64,000 nucleotides of DNA from NCBI GenBank assembly GCA_014361455.1, contig JACIVP010000002.1, positions 62,001 to 126,000 of the forward strand. The letters run 5' to 3'. The stretch comes from Candidatus Methanosuratincola sp. Lineage in GTDB: Archaea; Thermoproteota; Methanomethylicia; Methanomethylicales; Methanomethylicaceae. The position numbers and the translations under genes were made by a program. The notes below the pieces were generated by a model. The model was not told where the DNA came from, made no database searches, and was given only the letters and a program-made list of their open reading frames with translations. Each line of letters starts with the position of its first letter. Position 1 is the stretch's first letter. Below are positions 16,427 through 26,100 of the stretch, one piece after another.

Positions 16427-17044
16427 TCAGTGCCGATGCAATACCCTGTAGGCAATGGCAACGATGGCGCCCACGACGAAGCCGCCTATGTGCGCCCAGT
16501 AGGCTATGCCGCTACCGGAGCCACCAAAGAGGCTTGAGGTGCCGAAGAAGAGCTGGAGCACGAACCAGAGCCCAAGCATGGCGAAGGCAGGGAGGGTGGT
16601 CATGTAGTACCCGAGGATGGTGTGGACCTTGGCTCTGGGGAATAGGACGACATATGCCCCCATCACCCCGGAGATAGCTCCCGAGGCTCCGATAGTTGGG
16701 ATCTGAGAGTTTGGGTCTATGAGATAGTTCACGTAGGTCGCGGCGAATCCCGTGGCAAGGTAGAAGAGGAGGAACTTTATGTGACCAAACCTGTCCTCGA
16801 CATTGTCGCCAAATGTGAGGAGAAACCACATGTTACCAAAGATGTGGTCTATACCAGCATGGAGGAACATGCATGTGAAGGCGGTCAAGAGTGACGCCTT
16901 GGCGGGTATGAACCCGTAGGTGTATATGATTTCCTCGAAGTCGAGGAGGCTCACCGCAAAGGCGGCTACGTTGGCGCATATGAGCAGCAGCGTTACATAG
17001 GGAAAAGTTCTCCTCTCGACGATGTCTTTTACAGGGAACAGCAA
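16427..17044 (-). CDS. Rhomboid-family intramembrane serine protease
   Basis: About 205 residues with six or seven membrane segments. Cleaves single-pass membrane proteins within the bilayer. The catalytic Ser is in GASGAISG and the catalytic His in AYWAHIGGF; the conserved HAGIDHIFGNMWFL precedes them. Family members begin close to FPVKDIVERRTFPYVT, so I take TTG at 17044; the open frame extends to 17188 but that part contains a TATA-like TTTATTTATAG, suggesting it is promoter. Monocistronic. Confidence 0.92.
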   Translation of the reverse strand: MLFPVKDIVERRTFPYVTLLLICANVAAFAVSLLDFEEIIYTYGFIPAKASLLTAFTCMFLHAGIDHIFGNMWFLLTFGDNVEDRFGHIKFLLFYLATGFAATYVNYLIDPNSQIPTIGASGAISGVMGAYVVLFPRAKVHTILGYYMTTLPAFAMLGLWFVLQLFFGTSSLFGGSGSGIAYWAHIGGFVVGAIVAIAYRVLHRH

Positions 17045-17539
17045 ACTCCCCCCGAACGGTTTGGGCTTCTTGTCAAAAGGGTTAAAATACACTCCACGAG
17101 CTATAAATAAATCCTTTTGGCTGAAGCTTGACTCAATCTCGTCTGTATGATAGCAACAGGTTGAGGCTCCGCACGATTGAAACCGCACGATTGAAACCGC
17201 GGGATCCCTCCATCATCATCGGACTCGGTCCGTAGGGGAAGTTATGGGCTGTGCCAACCGAAACAGCAGTTACGCCAGCCAAACAAAACAAAAACCGAAC
17301 AAATTCCCTGAAAAAGATACGCATGGGGATCCCAGTTCAACTAGGCTGTATTATAAGGAAGCGCGCAGACTGGCTTCCAAAACTCGCGATTTGGACGCAT
17401 AGCCTGACCAATATAAATGGCTGAAAATGAAAAAAGAATATTCGGGCACCACTCCAACCAAAGGGCGCTGGCTTTCTGTGTCATGCGAAGCTGACGGAAT
17501 GAATACTTATTTTAAGAGCCAGTCAGGTTAAGAGAATCG
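17045..17539. other. Gene-free stretch between rhomboid and purP genes
   Basis: Holds a perfect 14-base tandem duplication (17171-17184 and 17185-17198), a TATA-like box near 17408 (CAATATAAAT) with no gene directly after it, and a second TATA-like TTATTTTAAGAG near 17505-17515 that would serve the GTG start of the first purP gene without a leader. No tRNA, terminator hairpin or small gene is convincing here. A short RNA starting about 17435 is possible. Confidence 0.5.
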
Positions 17540-18652
17540 GTGTTACCCTTGATAACAAGGGAAGAAGTCTGGGAACTTGTCGACAAGTATGATCTGCGCG
17601 CCGAGAGCCTCACTGTTGGGACGCTCGGGAGCCACTCAGCTCTTGACATTGCTGACGGAGCCAAGGAGCAAGGCTTCAGGACAGCAGTTGTTTGCCAGAA
17701 GGGCAGGGAGCTCCCGTACAAGACGTATCGGCGCATAGTGGATGAGGCGATCGTGCTCGAGAAATTTTCAGAAATAGCCTCACAGGGCATGCAGGAAGAG
17801 CTCAGGCGGAAGGATACGGTATTCGTCCCTCATAGGGCATTCTCCACTTACGTGCCCTACGACGTCATTGAGGGGCAGTTCCTGCTTCCACTTTTTGGAA
17901 ACAGGATGATGCTGAGGTCAGAGGAGAGGTGGGCCCCCAAGAACCAGTACTATCTCCTCGAGAAGGCGGGCATAAGGCAGCCCAAGAAGATCAAATCCCC
18001 CTCCGAGATCGACACGCTGGCGATCGTCAAGGTCCAGGAGGCAAAGAGGAAGATTGAGAGGGCATTCTTTACGGTGACGGACGAGAGGGACTTCTGGAAG
18101 AAGGTCGAAGAGAGGGTCGCGAATGGTATCATCACGAAGGAAGACGCCGAAAGATCAGTTATCGAGGAGTATGTTGTTGGGACGTACTTCAACTTCAATT
18201 ACTTCTATTCACCGCTGAGCGGAGAAGTGGAGTTCATGGGCATAGACAGGAGGCTGCAGACGAACTTGCACGACTTTGTCTCACTCCCTGCGAGGCAGCA
18301 GCTCGACATAGATTTGGTGCTGCAGAACATAGAGATCGGGCACATGGGGGCCACAATAAGGGAGTCGATGCTCGAGAAGGTGCTCGAGAACGGGATCAGG
18401 TTTGCAAGGGCAGCAAAGGAAGAGTACCCGCCAGGCATTATCGGCCCATTCGCGCTGCAGGGGGCGGTGAACAAGGACCAAGAGATAGTCATATTCGATG
18501 TCTCCCCTAGGGTGCCAGGCAGCCCGGTCATCGGAACCACAAGCCCGTATACAAGGTACCTCTACGGCAGACCCATGAGCGTTGGCCAGAGGATCGCCCT
18601 CGAGATAAGGGAGGCATTGGAGACGGGAAGGCTCAAGGAGATCGTAACATGA
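17540..18652 (+). CDS. PurP-family protein lacking the glycine-rich ATP loop
   Basis: 370 residues. Related to PurP, the archaeal ATP-grasp ligase that forms FAICAR from AICAR, formate and ATP in purine synthesis. It keeps the N-terminal TLGSHSALDIADGAK motif (AICAR site in PurP), the FGNRMMLR region and the C-terminal VFDVSPRVPGSP block. Where PurP has a glycine-rich nucleotide loop this protein reads VQEAKRKIERAFF, so ATP binding is doubtful. It is likely a paralogue with a regulatory or different ligase role. Start GTG, probably leaderless. Its end overlaps the next gene by four bases (ATGA). Confidence 0.85.
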   Translation: MLPLITREEVWELVDKYDLRAESLTVGTLGSHSALDIADGAKEQGFRTAVVCQKGRELPYKTYRRIVDEAIVLEKFSEIASQGMQEELRRKDTVFVPHRAFSTYVPYDVIEGQFLLPLFGNRMMLRSEERWAPKNQYYLLEKAGIRQPKKIKSPSEIDTLAIVKVQEAKRKIERAFFTVTDERDFWKKVEERVANGIITKEDAERSVIEEYVVGTYFNFNYFYSPLSGEVEFMGIDRRLQTNLHDFVSLPARQQLDIDLVLQNIEIGHMGATIRESMLEKVLENGIRFARAAKEEYPPGIIGPFALQGAVNKDQEIVIFDVSPRVPGSPVIGTTSPYTRYLYGRPMSVGQRIALEIREALETGRLKEIVT

Positions 18653-19686
18653 AAGCCACAATAGCTGTGATCGGATCCCATTCCGCGCTCCAGATACTGA
18701 AGGGTGCCAAGCAGGAAGGGCTCAGAACCCTGCTGATGTGCCTCAGAGGGAGGGAAAGCCTGTACGGGCGCTTCGGGCTGGCGGACAGGACGGTCTCGAT
18801 CGAGAGCGTGGAGTCGATCCTCGAGGAGGATGTCCAGAGTCTGCTCGAGGATGAAGGGGCGATTTTCATACCCCACGGCACCCTGATATCGGGTGCACGC
18901 CTCGAGGACCTGGAAAGGCGGTTCAGGCCCAAGATCTTCGGAAACAGATTCATATTCAAGTGGGAGTACGACAGGGAACTCAAGGACAGGCTCCTGAGTG
19001 AGGCAGGGATCAGGACGCCGAAGAGGCTATCATCATACTCTGAGATAGACGGACCAGTGATAGTCAAACTCCCTGGGGCAGAGGGGGGGCGGGGGTACTT
19101 CATCGCGAAGAGCCCCAGGGACTTTGAGTCAAAGATCAGGCAGCTCTCTGAGAAGGGGCTGATCAAGAAAGGTGAAGAAGAAAAGGTCTTCCTCCAGGAA
19201 TACATAATAGGTGTCCCAGTCTATCCACACTACTTCCGGTCGGTAATTGAGGACAGGCTTGAATTGATGGGGTGCGACAGGAGGTACGAGACGAGCATAG
19301 ACTCGATCGGCAGGATCTGCGCAAAAGACCAGCTTGAGCTCGGGATCACCCCGACATTCAGGGTGATAGGCAATATCCCATTGGTGCTCAGGGAGTCTCT
19401 GCTCGTGGATATCTTCGAAGAAGGGGAGAAGTTCGTCTCTGCCGCAGGGAGGTTAGTCCCGCCAGGGATGATAGGGCCATTTTGCCTCGAGATGATCTGC
19501 GACGAGGAGGGGAAGCTTCACACATTCGAGTTCTCAGGCAGGATAGTCGCAGGCACCAACCTCTTCGTCAACGGATCTCCGTACAGCGACCTGCTCTTCG
19601 ACGATCCCATGAGCATGGGGAGGAGGATCGCCAGGGAGATAAAGACAGCCGCAGAGCAGGGCATGCTAGAGAGCGTGACCACATAA
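18649..19686 (+). CDS. purP: 5-formaminoimidazole-4-carboxamide ribonucleotide synthetase
   Basis: 345 residues. The ATP-grasp enzyme that formylates AICAR with free formate, step nine of purine synthesis in archaea. Seen: [15 protein letters not shown] (AICAR binding), the ATP-grasp glycine loop [13 protein letters not shown] (about 141-153), [13 protein letters not shown], and the metal-binding end [12 protein letters not shown]. Compared with the preceding paralogue it retains all nucleotide-binding features and is the probable active enzyme. It is translationally coupled to both neighbours (ATGA before it, TAATG after it). Confidence 0.92.
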   Translation: MKATIAVIGSHSALQILKGAKQEGLRTLLMCLRGRESLYGRFGLADRTVSIESVESILEEDVQSLLEDEGAIFIPHGTLISGARLEDLERRFRPKIFGNRFIFKWEYDRELKDRLLSEAGIRTPKRLSSYSEIDGPVIVKLPGAEGGRGYFIAKSPRDFESKIRQLSEKGLIKKGEEEKVFLQEYIIGVPVYPHYFRSVIEDRLELMGCDRRYETSIDSIGRICAKDQLELGITPTFRVIGNIPLVLRESLLVDIFEEGEKFVSAAGRLVPPGMIGPFCLEMICDEEGKLHTFEFSGRIVAGTNLFVNGSPYSDLLFDDPMSMGRRIAREIKTAAEQGMLESVTT

Positions 19687-20417
19687 TGGTTCAAACGTAC
19701 CACTTGAAGTGTGTTAAGGGGGATGTTGCTGAGAGGGTGGTCGTTTTCGGTGATCCTTGCAGGACGAAGGCATCTGCCTCCCTTCTGGAGCGCTCAAGGC
19801 TGGTTAGTAAGGAGAGGTGCCTCTTGACCTACACAGGAGAGTATATGGGCACAAAATTGACTCTATCCACAACCGGGATGGGCACGCCGTCTGCAGCGAT
19901 CGTCTGCGAGGAGCTTGCAGCCTTAGGTGCCAGGTGCATCATCAGGTCAGGCACAATGGGGAGCATCTCCAGCGTTGCTGCCGGTGACGCTGTCGTCCCG
20001 ACTGAGGCCATACCGCTAGACGGCACAGCGAGGGCTTACATGGAAAAGTTCAGACTAAACAGCATGCCGAGCGCATCCCGCCGCATCGCAGAGATGCTCA
20101 GATCAACCGCACTCTCGAAAGGGGTAAGAACACACGTTGGTCCGATCTGCACGAGCGATGTATTTTACCTTGAGGGCGGAATCGAAACAGCCCATTGGCA
20201 GGAAAAGGGGGTGCTGGGGTTCGAGATGGAATGCTCGGCAATCTTTGCCATAGGAGCGGCCAGGGGCTATGAGGGAGGGGCGATATTGGCAGTTACAGGC
20301 TCAGTCAGTGGGGAAGAAAGGGTCCTTGGAGGGAGTGAGGTCAAGAATGCCATCGAGAGGTGCACGTTGTCGGCCCTCGAAACCGCCACCTCGGTTGAGT
20401 TGCCTCAAATAAAATAG
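19686..20417 (+). CDS. Nucleoside phosphorylase (PNP/uridine phosphorylase family)
   Basis: 243 residues. Cleaves a nucleoside with phosphate to free base and ribose-1-phosphate. Seen: [11 protein letters not shown] (phosphate loop), [29 protein letters not shown] and [22 protein letters not shown] with the ribose-contacting Met-Glu. Substrate (purine or uridine) is not clear. ATG at 19686 overlaps the purP stop by one base; a longer upstream frame is spurious. Together with the two PurP proteins it forms a purine synthesis and salvage operon. Confidence 0.92.
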   Translation: MVQTYHLKCVKGDVAERVVVFGDPCRTKASASLLERSRLVSKERCLLTYTGEYMGTKLTLSTTGMGTPSAAIVCEELAALGARCIIRSGTMGSISSVAAGDAVVPTEAIPLDGTARAYMEKFRLNSMPSASRRIAEMLRSTALSKGVRTHVGPICTSDVFYLEGGIETAHWQEKGVLGFEMECSAIFAIGAARGYEGGAILAVTGSVSGEERVLGGSEVKNAIERCTLSALETATSVELPQIK

Positions 20418-20608
20418 CCCAAGACGCTTCAGCAGAACATTTCCAATTATAGAATGGATTTGCATATCCATCACTGATGATGAAAATTGACTTGCCCATT
20501 TAAAAATAAAGGTCGACTCAAGAGCGTGGTTTACTTGGGCGGTAGATCCTTTTTTAAATAAATATATCAACTTACTATACCATAGAAAAGATAAGAATTT
20601 GCCTTGAA

Positions 20609-20623
20609 CGTTATAAGTATACC
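20609..20623 (+). promoter_or_regulatory. TATA box for the candidate RNA
   Basis: CGTTATAAGTATACC; transcription would start around 20641, just before the 5' arm of the long terminal stem. A small perfect inverted repeat (TTCTGC-GGT-GCAGAA, 20629-20643) lies at the predicted start point and may be an operator. Confidence 0.45.
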
Positions 20624-20640
20624 ATAAGTTCTGCGGTGCA

Positions 20641-20925
20641 GAAGATATTTATGCCGCAGTTGAGAACGGAAAGGGCCTGTAACGGCGCCCAACAGTAACG
20701 GAAGGGAAAGGCGAACCCGAAAGGGGGAGCAAGAACGGAAGGGTCTGAAGGGTGCAACGGGCAGGATGCACGATAGGACGAATCCAGGGCGTCTGGATAA
20801 AATCGGACGCCACGACCGCGGAAAGTTGTTGCATGGGAGGTCTGGGGGGAGAACGCCGGCCATGGAGGTGCTTCAAACCCCGAACCTCTCCCTGAAGTCG
20901 TTCTCAACTGCGGTCTTTATTTTTA
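20641..20925 (+). ncRNA. Candidate structured non-coding RNA of about 270 nt
   Basis: A GC-rich, purine-rich island flanked by A/T-rich DNA. Its two ends pair perfectly over 15 bp: CCGCAGTTGAGAACG at 20654-20668 and CGTTCTCAACTGCGG at 20899-20913. Between them are GGGC/GCCC and GGGTTC-type hairpins and no credible protein; all three minus frames are open, as expected of structured GC-rich DNA rather than of a gene. A TATA box sits about 30 bases upstream and a T-rich tract directly after the closing stem. Terminal pairing of this length is typical of SRP or RNase P RNA, but I could not find the SRP GGAAGG/AGCAGC motif or the RNase P conserved regions, so the class is unknown. Confidence 0.55.
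20914..20925 (+). terminator. T-rich terminator after the candidate RNA
   Basis: TCTTTATTTTTA follows the last base of the 15-bp stem. Archaeal RNA polymerase stops at T-runs, so the transcript would end just past the stem. Confidence 0.45.
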
Positions 20926-20966
20926 GGTTCATTAATTAATTAATTTCAATTAATTATATTTGTCAG

Positions 20967-21389
20967 GTGCGTTACTTGAGGCGCAAAAAAGGACCAAAGC
21001 ACTTCTACGAGGTAAAGCAGAGAATAAGCGAAGTTATCCAGAAGATTAATGAAAACGCATCGCTCGTGCTCGTCGAGGGCAAGAACGACGAACGCGCCCT
21101 CAGAAGAGCCAGGCTAAAAACGCCGATCATCACATTCTGTGACTCCAATATGCCAAGGTTTGAGTTTGTGGAGAGGATCGCGGGCAACTATGGCGGACAG
21201 AGGGTGGTCGTACTCTTCGATTATGATAAGGAGGGATCCGTTGCAGCCAAGAGGATGACCGTCGATCTCGAGGAAAAGGGTGTGAGGGTGGAGGGGAAGG
21301 TCAGGGAGGAGCTCGGGGAGATCTTGGTCTGGGAAGGCATAAGGAGGGTAGAGGAGATGATGTCCGTCCTGTCGAAGGCGGATTTGTGA
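20967..21389 (+). CDS. Small Toprim-domain protein (UPF0292-like)
   Basis: 140 residues. A compact Toprim domain with the conserved Glu in VLVEGKNDERALR (about 35-47), TFCDSNMP and the Asp pair in VVVLFDYDKEGSVAAKR. Such stand-alone archaeal Toprim proteins (related to the domain of RNase M5 and DnaG) are thought to act on RNA or DNA phosphodiesters, but no substrate is known. Start GTG at 20967. It lies right after the candidate structured RNA on the same strand, and RNase M5-type Toprim enzymes trim structured RNAs, so a link is worth testing. Confidence 0.85.
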   Translation: MRYLRRKKGPKHFYEVKQRISEVIQKINENASLVLVEGKNDERALRRARLKTPIITFCDSNMPRFEFVERIAGNYGGQRVVVLFDYDKEGSVAAKRMTVDLEEKGVRVEGKVREELGEILVWEGIRRVEEMMSVLSKADL

Positions 21390-21390
21390 C

Positions 21391-21570
21391 GGCCTCCTGA
21401 CGGCTAAAGCCGTCGGTCTTCCATGCACGGTGGTTCAGGCTCTTCGAGTTCACCCAATTCATCCCCGGTTCTGGGTCATGTAAACTGCAGCCCAGCCCGC
21501 CATTTTTAGATCTGCCTGGCTCGCAACGGGCTTCCTCAGATGGGGGCTGCCCTTCTGAAGGATTTTTCAT
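21391..21570 (-). mobile_element. Remnant of an IS200/IS605-type right end (tnpB tail and end hairpin)
   Basis: On the minus strand a frame ending near 21450-21400 (...NSKSLNHRAWKTDGFS) runs into a perfect hairpin GACGGC-TTTA-GCCGTC at 21399-21414, followed by AGGAGG. A subterminal 6-bp stem with a TTTA loop after a short basic C-terminus is the layout of IS200/IS605 right ends, where the 3' end of tnpB and its omega RNA scaffold lie. No catalytic tnpB body or tnpA is present; only a scar is left, abutting the stop codon of the Toprim gene. Family assignment is by pattern only. Confidence 0.4.
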
Positions 21571-21846
21571 GCAAGTCGGCGTCGCACCGGTGCCTGTTTT
21601 TGCAGGCTATCCTGTTTCATTCGCTTATTCGCAGAACCATACAGCACAGCAGTCTCTCCAGTTCGCCTTGTATGTATTGTTTGGGTTTCCAAAAGCCAAG
21701 AGATCAGCTTTTGGTTGAATATTCTCCCCGGAAGGACACATTTCGGCAGACCATCTAGAAGCGCATTGAAGCAAACTAATCCATCTGCTGTTTGAAAACG
21801 GTGGTCTTTTTGAGGTGGTTCTTATAAAATAATATGGGGACAGCCA
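21571..21846. other. Remainder of the gap after the Toprim gene
   Basis: No gene is convincing. On the minus strand a frame of about 45 codons (…SAEMCPSGENIQ…) looks protein-like but has no homologue I know. The TATA box CTTATAAAAT at 21821-21830 places transcription start at or next to the ATG at 21847, so the following gene is leaderless. Confidence 0.45.
21821..21830 (+). promoter_or_regulatory. TATA box of the 190-aa unknown gene
   Basis: CTTATAAAAT, centred 21 bases before the ATG at 21847, so the gene is expected to be leaderless. Confidence 0.5.
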
Positions 21847-22419
21847 ATGCAGATAGGTTTTGAGCCCAAAATCGTGTTCCTCTGCCCCCTCTGCCAAAGG
21901 GAGGTCGAGATGGTCTACAGCAGGTCGGAGGGATGGACTGCCGACCACGGGGGGTGCCTGAATTTCTCGGTGATAAGGAAGGCGCCGACGATATCAGGGA
22001 AGGAGTTTAGGACTCCGCTGGTGTTCATAGACCTCGAATCGGATTTTGCTGTAAAAGAGGCGATAGAAGGGCTCAGACCATTGACCTCAGAGCAAGGCGA
22101 CCCCTCGAAGAGGGGGAAGATTGAGGTAGGGATCAGGAGGCTGGAGTCCAAGATAGGGTTTGCTGAGAAAAAGGCTGGGGAGCTGTTCGAGACAATCAAG
22201 GGCGGAACTTACGGGCTCAGGATAATCTCAGGAAGGTCCACAGGCGTACTTGTATGGAGGGGCACAGAGAAGTTCATTGGAATATCCTACGGGGATACCC
22301 AAGATGAGGAAGACTCCCTGCTGTTCACTTCAGACGGTGCGGAGGCAAAGGGCTTCATTCTTAAATGGATCCACTACTGGGACGATCCTAAACTCCTCGG
22401 GAAAAAGATGCTGCCTTAA
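21847..22419 (+). CDS. Unknown protein with an N-terminal Cys pair
   Basis: 190 residues, not recognised. The N-terminus has FLCPLCQREVEMV, one half of a zinc ribbon, with a later HGGC that may complete the site. The rest is mixed alpha/beta: a coiled helix around residues 95-125 (ESKIGFAEKKAGELFETI) and a beta-rich end (LRIISGRSTGVLVWRGTEKFIG). It is leaderless behind a clear TATA box and stands alone. A role in binding nucleic acid or another protein is possible but not supported further. Confidence 0.7.
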   Translation: MQIGFEPKIVFLCPLCQREVEMVYSRSEGWTADHGGCLNFSVIRKAPTISGKEFRTPLVFIDLESDFAVKEAIEGLRPLTSEQGDPSKRGKIEVGIRRLESKIGFAEKKAGELFETIKGGTYGLRIISGRSTGVLVWRGTEKFIGISYGDTQDEEDSLLFTSDGAEAKGFILKWIHYWDDPKLLGKKMLP

Positions 22420-22504
22420 GACAAAGGCCACCACGCAAATAGAAAAATAAAAAAACAACTCCGACCGAACTTGAGAAATAAAAATAAAAAAGAAGGGCTG
22501 TTGG

Positions 22505-23020
22505 ATGGAGAAGGTCATCATCAGGGGGTTTTGTCCAGAAGACCTCGAAACCGTGATTATGATTAACAAGGTCTGTCTGCCTGAGAATTACTCGCCGGAC
22601 TTTTTCATGGAACACCACTGGGAAAACCCAAGAATCTTCCTTGTGGCCCAGGTGGGAGAGAAGGTCGTTGGCTACAACATGTGCAGGATTGAATTTGGCA
22701 TCTCCAACATAAAGAGGGAGTTTGCAAAGAAGGGACATGTGATTTCGATTGCAGTGCTCGAGAGCTACAGGGGGGCAGGGATCGGTCGGAAACTAATGGA
22801 AGAAGGCATGAAGAACGTAAGAGAATCCGGTGCGTCAGAGATGTACCTAGAGGTGAGACAGAGCAACCTCCCGGCGATCCAGCTCTACAGAAAGCTCGGG
22901 TTCAGGGCTGTTAGAGTCCTAGAAGGATACTACAGGGACGGTGAGGACGCCTACCTTATGGTAGCCAATTTGGAAGAGGGTCGGTTTCAGAACGGATCAA
23001 TCATCATGCCTGACGCTTGA
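22505..23020 (+). CDS. GNAT N-alpha-acetyltransferase (archaeal Ard1/RimI type)
   Basis: 171 residues. Transfers an acetyl group from acetyl-CoA to protein N-termini. The sequence follows archaeal Ard1: NKVCLPENYSPDFF, VAQVGEKVVGYNMCRIE, the acetyl-CoA loop GHVISIAVLESYRGAGIGRKLM (R/Q-x-x-G-x-G/A as RGAGIG), and YLEVRQSNLPAIQLYRKLGF. The start follows a GGGCTGTTGG stretch. It converges on a small membrane-protein gene with a 17-base overlap. Confidence 0.92.
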   Translation: MEKVIIRGFCPEDLETVIMINKVCLPENYSPDFFMEHHWENPRIFLVAQVGEKVVGYNMCRIEFGISNIKREFAKKGHVISIAVLESYRGAGIGRKLMEEGMKNVRESGASEMYLEVRQSNLPAIQLYRKLGFRAVRVLEGYYRDGEDAYLMVANLEEGRFQNGSIIMPDA

Positions 23021-23198
23021 GCAGCCTCTGGTAAGCAGCGTATCCGATCAGAATTGCAGTCGGGAGGTAGAAAAGGCAAGATTCGAAGAAGGTATCAAAG
23101 ACAGGCGTGCCAATGATACGCAAATAGGCAAGATATAAAGAGGCGATGAGCATTGGCACGGATGCAATGACTGCGCTTTTGAACTCATTGATTTCCAT
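23004..23198 (-). CDS. Small two-span membrane protein
   Basis: 64 residues from ATG at 23198 with GGAGGT 12 bases upstream and a TATA-like TTTTTATATC before that. Two hydrophobic helices (about 8-28 and 40-58) separated by a short loop, with a basic C-terminus (YQRLLKRQA). Function unknown. The longer upstream frame covers promoter sequence and is rejected. Confidence 0.65.
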   Translation of the reverse strand: MEINEFKSAVIASVPMLIASLYLAYLRIIGTPVFDTFFESCLFYLPTAILIGYAAYQRLLKRQA

Positions 23199-23263
23199 AT
23201 GTTTGTGAGAACCTCCGTGATATAAAAAGTTGAGGGCAGGACAGGGACCGGGGCAAGGACGAA

Positions 23264-23279
23264 CGAAATTTATATATAG
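23264..23279 (+). promoter_or_regulatory. Strong promoter of the thermosome gene
   Basis: CGAAATTTATATATAG is a BRE plus TATA element; start of transcription expected about 23300, leaving a leader of about 35 bases with AGGTG before the ATG at 23334. Confidence 0.6.
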
Positions 23280-23333
23280 AAGTGCTTGCTGTTTTTTCAG
23301 ACGTAACAATTTTGTAGGCTAGGTGTATGAACT

Positions 23334-25000
<1,667 letters not shown>

Positions 25001-25001
<1 letters not shown>

Positions 25002-25255
25002 TGGATCAAGAAACAAGACAGATACTCGGTCCAGCGACACTGACTAGATTCGAGAAGGCCCGGATACTAGGAGCCCGGGCCCTACAGCTTTCAATGGGAG
25101 CACCACCGCTGATAGCCTCAAACGCTACGACTCCAATAGACATAGCTGAGGAGGAACTGAAGGAAGGGGTCCTCCCCATCACGATAAGGAGAAGGCTACC
25201 GGATGGACGCCACCAGGACATCCCACTGAAGTGGCTGGTCAAGAAGACCCAGTAA
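25001..25255 (+). CDS. rpoK: DNA-directed RNA polymerase subunit K (Rpb6/omega)
   Basis: 84 residues. The small assembly subunit of archaeal RNA polymerase. Conserved core: [25 protein letters not shown] and [26 protein letters not shown] at 25001 overlaps the thermosome stop; a GTG one codon earlier is also possible. The gene ends before a T-rich stretch (TTTTCTTTTCTTTTTTCC, 25260-25277) that may terminate the thermosome-rpoK transcript. Confidence 0.97.
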
Positions 25256-25275
25256 CTATTTTCTTTTCTTTTTTC

Positions 25276-26061
25276 CTATGGCGCTTGATTTCTAGATTTC
25301 TTACTTCGCATCTTGGAGATTAACGCAGCGGCGACGGCAGCCCCGACTCCATTGTCAATGTTGACCACCACGAGCCCAGGACTACAGCTCTGCAGCATCG
25401 TCATGAGCGCGCCCACGCCTTGACCCCCATATCCATAGCCCGAGGACGTGGGCACCCCGATGACAGGCACAGGCACCAGGCTACTGATTACGGATGCGAG
25501 TGCCCCCTCCATCCCAGCAAACACAATGATCGCATCAACGTCCTTATCCATCGAGTCTATTACTACGGGGAATACCCTGTGGAGACCCGCTATCCCGACG
25601 TCATAGTATGAATGGGTCGCACACCCAAGCTCCTCCAGCACGAACCGGGCTTCCTCAGCAACGCGTATGTCGACCGTTCCGGCTGTGATCAGCGAGACTG
25701 CGCCGAGTTTCTCTGGATTTTCCCTCCCACGCCTGATCACGGCTACTCTACCATTTGGGCTGTATTTGATTTCCGGTACTCCCTCCAGACTTGACTTCAG
25801 TTCATCAAACCTGTCCTCGGCGATGCGCGTGATTATGACCCTTCCCGACTCTTCTAGGAAAGCCCTAACGATCTTTCTCAGGGAAACATCGTCTTTTCCC
25901 TCTGCAAAAACAATCTCTGGGACGTCCTTCCTTGCCTCTCTTGATACATCAAGACAGGCAATTTCCATATCCTTGAGTGCCAGCAACCGTATTCTTCTCT
26001 CTGCCTCTTCAATGCTGATCTTGCCAGAGCTGAGTTCAGAGAGGACCATTCGAAGTTCCAA
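25276..26061 (-). CDS. larB: LarB, nickel-pincer nucleotide biosynthesis carboxylase
   Basis: 261 residues. LarB carboxylates and hydrolyses nicotinic acid adenine dinucleotide, the first step to the nickel-pincer cofactor of lactate racemase-type enzymes. The C-terminal half resembles PurE: LGAVSLITAGTVDIRVAEEA, HSYYDVGIAGLHR, VFAGMEGALASVI and GVPTSSGYG. The N-terminal part carries VFAEGKDD. Divergent from larC with 39 bases between them. LarE and LarA are not in this window. Confidence 0.93.
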   Translation of the reverse strand: MELRMVLSELSSGKISIEEAERRIRLLALKDMEIACLDVSREARKDVPEIVFAEGKDDVSLRKIVRAFLEESGRVIITRIAEDRFDELKSSLEGVPEIKYSPNGRVAVIRRGRENPEKLGAVSLITAGTVDIRVAEEARFVLEELGCATHSYYDVGIAGLHRVFPVVIDSMDKDVDAIIVFAGMEGALASVISSLVPVPVIGVPTSSGYGYGGQGVGALMTMLQSCSPGLVVVNIDNGVGAAVAAALISKMRSKKSRNQAP

Positions 26062-26100
26062 TTCTTAGCACCCATTTTAATATAGGCAGAGTCAGATCTT
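26062..26100. promoter_or_regulatory. Shared larB/larC divergent promoter region
   Basis: Only 39 bases separate the two start codons. The centre reads TTTTAATATAGG and can act as a TATA element for both strands; both genes would be almost leaderless. Confidence 0.45.

Noticed and set aside
17171-17198. CRISPR array
   Set aside because: Only two copies, directly abutting, with no spacers and no cas genes in the window.
19482-19685. N-terminal extension of the nucleoside phosphorylase
   Set aside because: It lies within the purP gene in another frame; family start is at ATG 19686.
20567-20907. Three overlapping minus-strand open frames of 75-98 codons
   Set aside because: All three frames are open because the island is GC-rich; the translations are Arg/Pro/Ser-rich and the strand is pyrimidine-rich.
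20641-20925. RNase P RNA or SRP RNA
   Set aside because: The closing stem fits either, but I could not place the conserved RNase P regions or the SRP domain motifs on either strand; left as unassigned.
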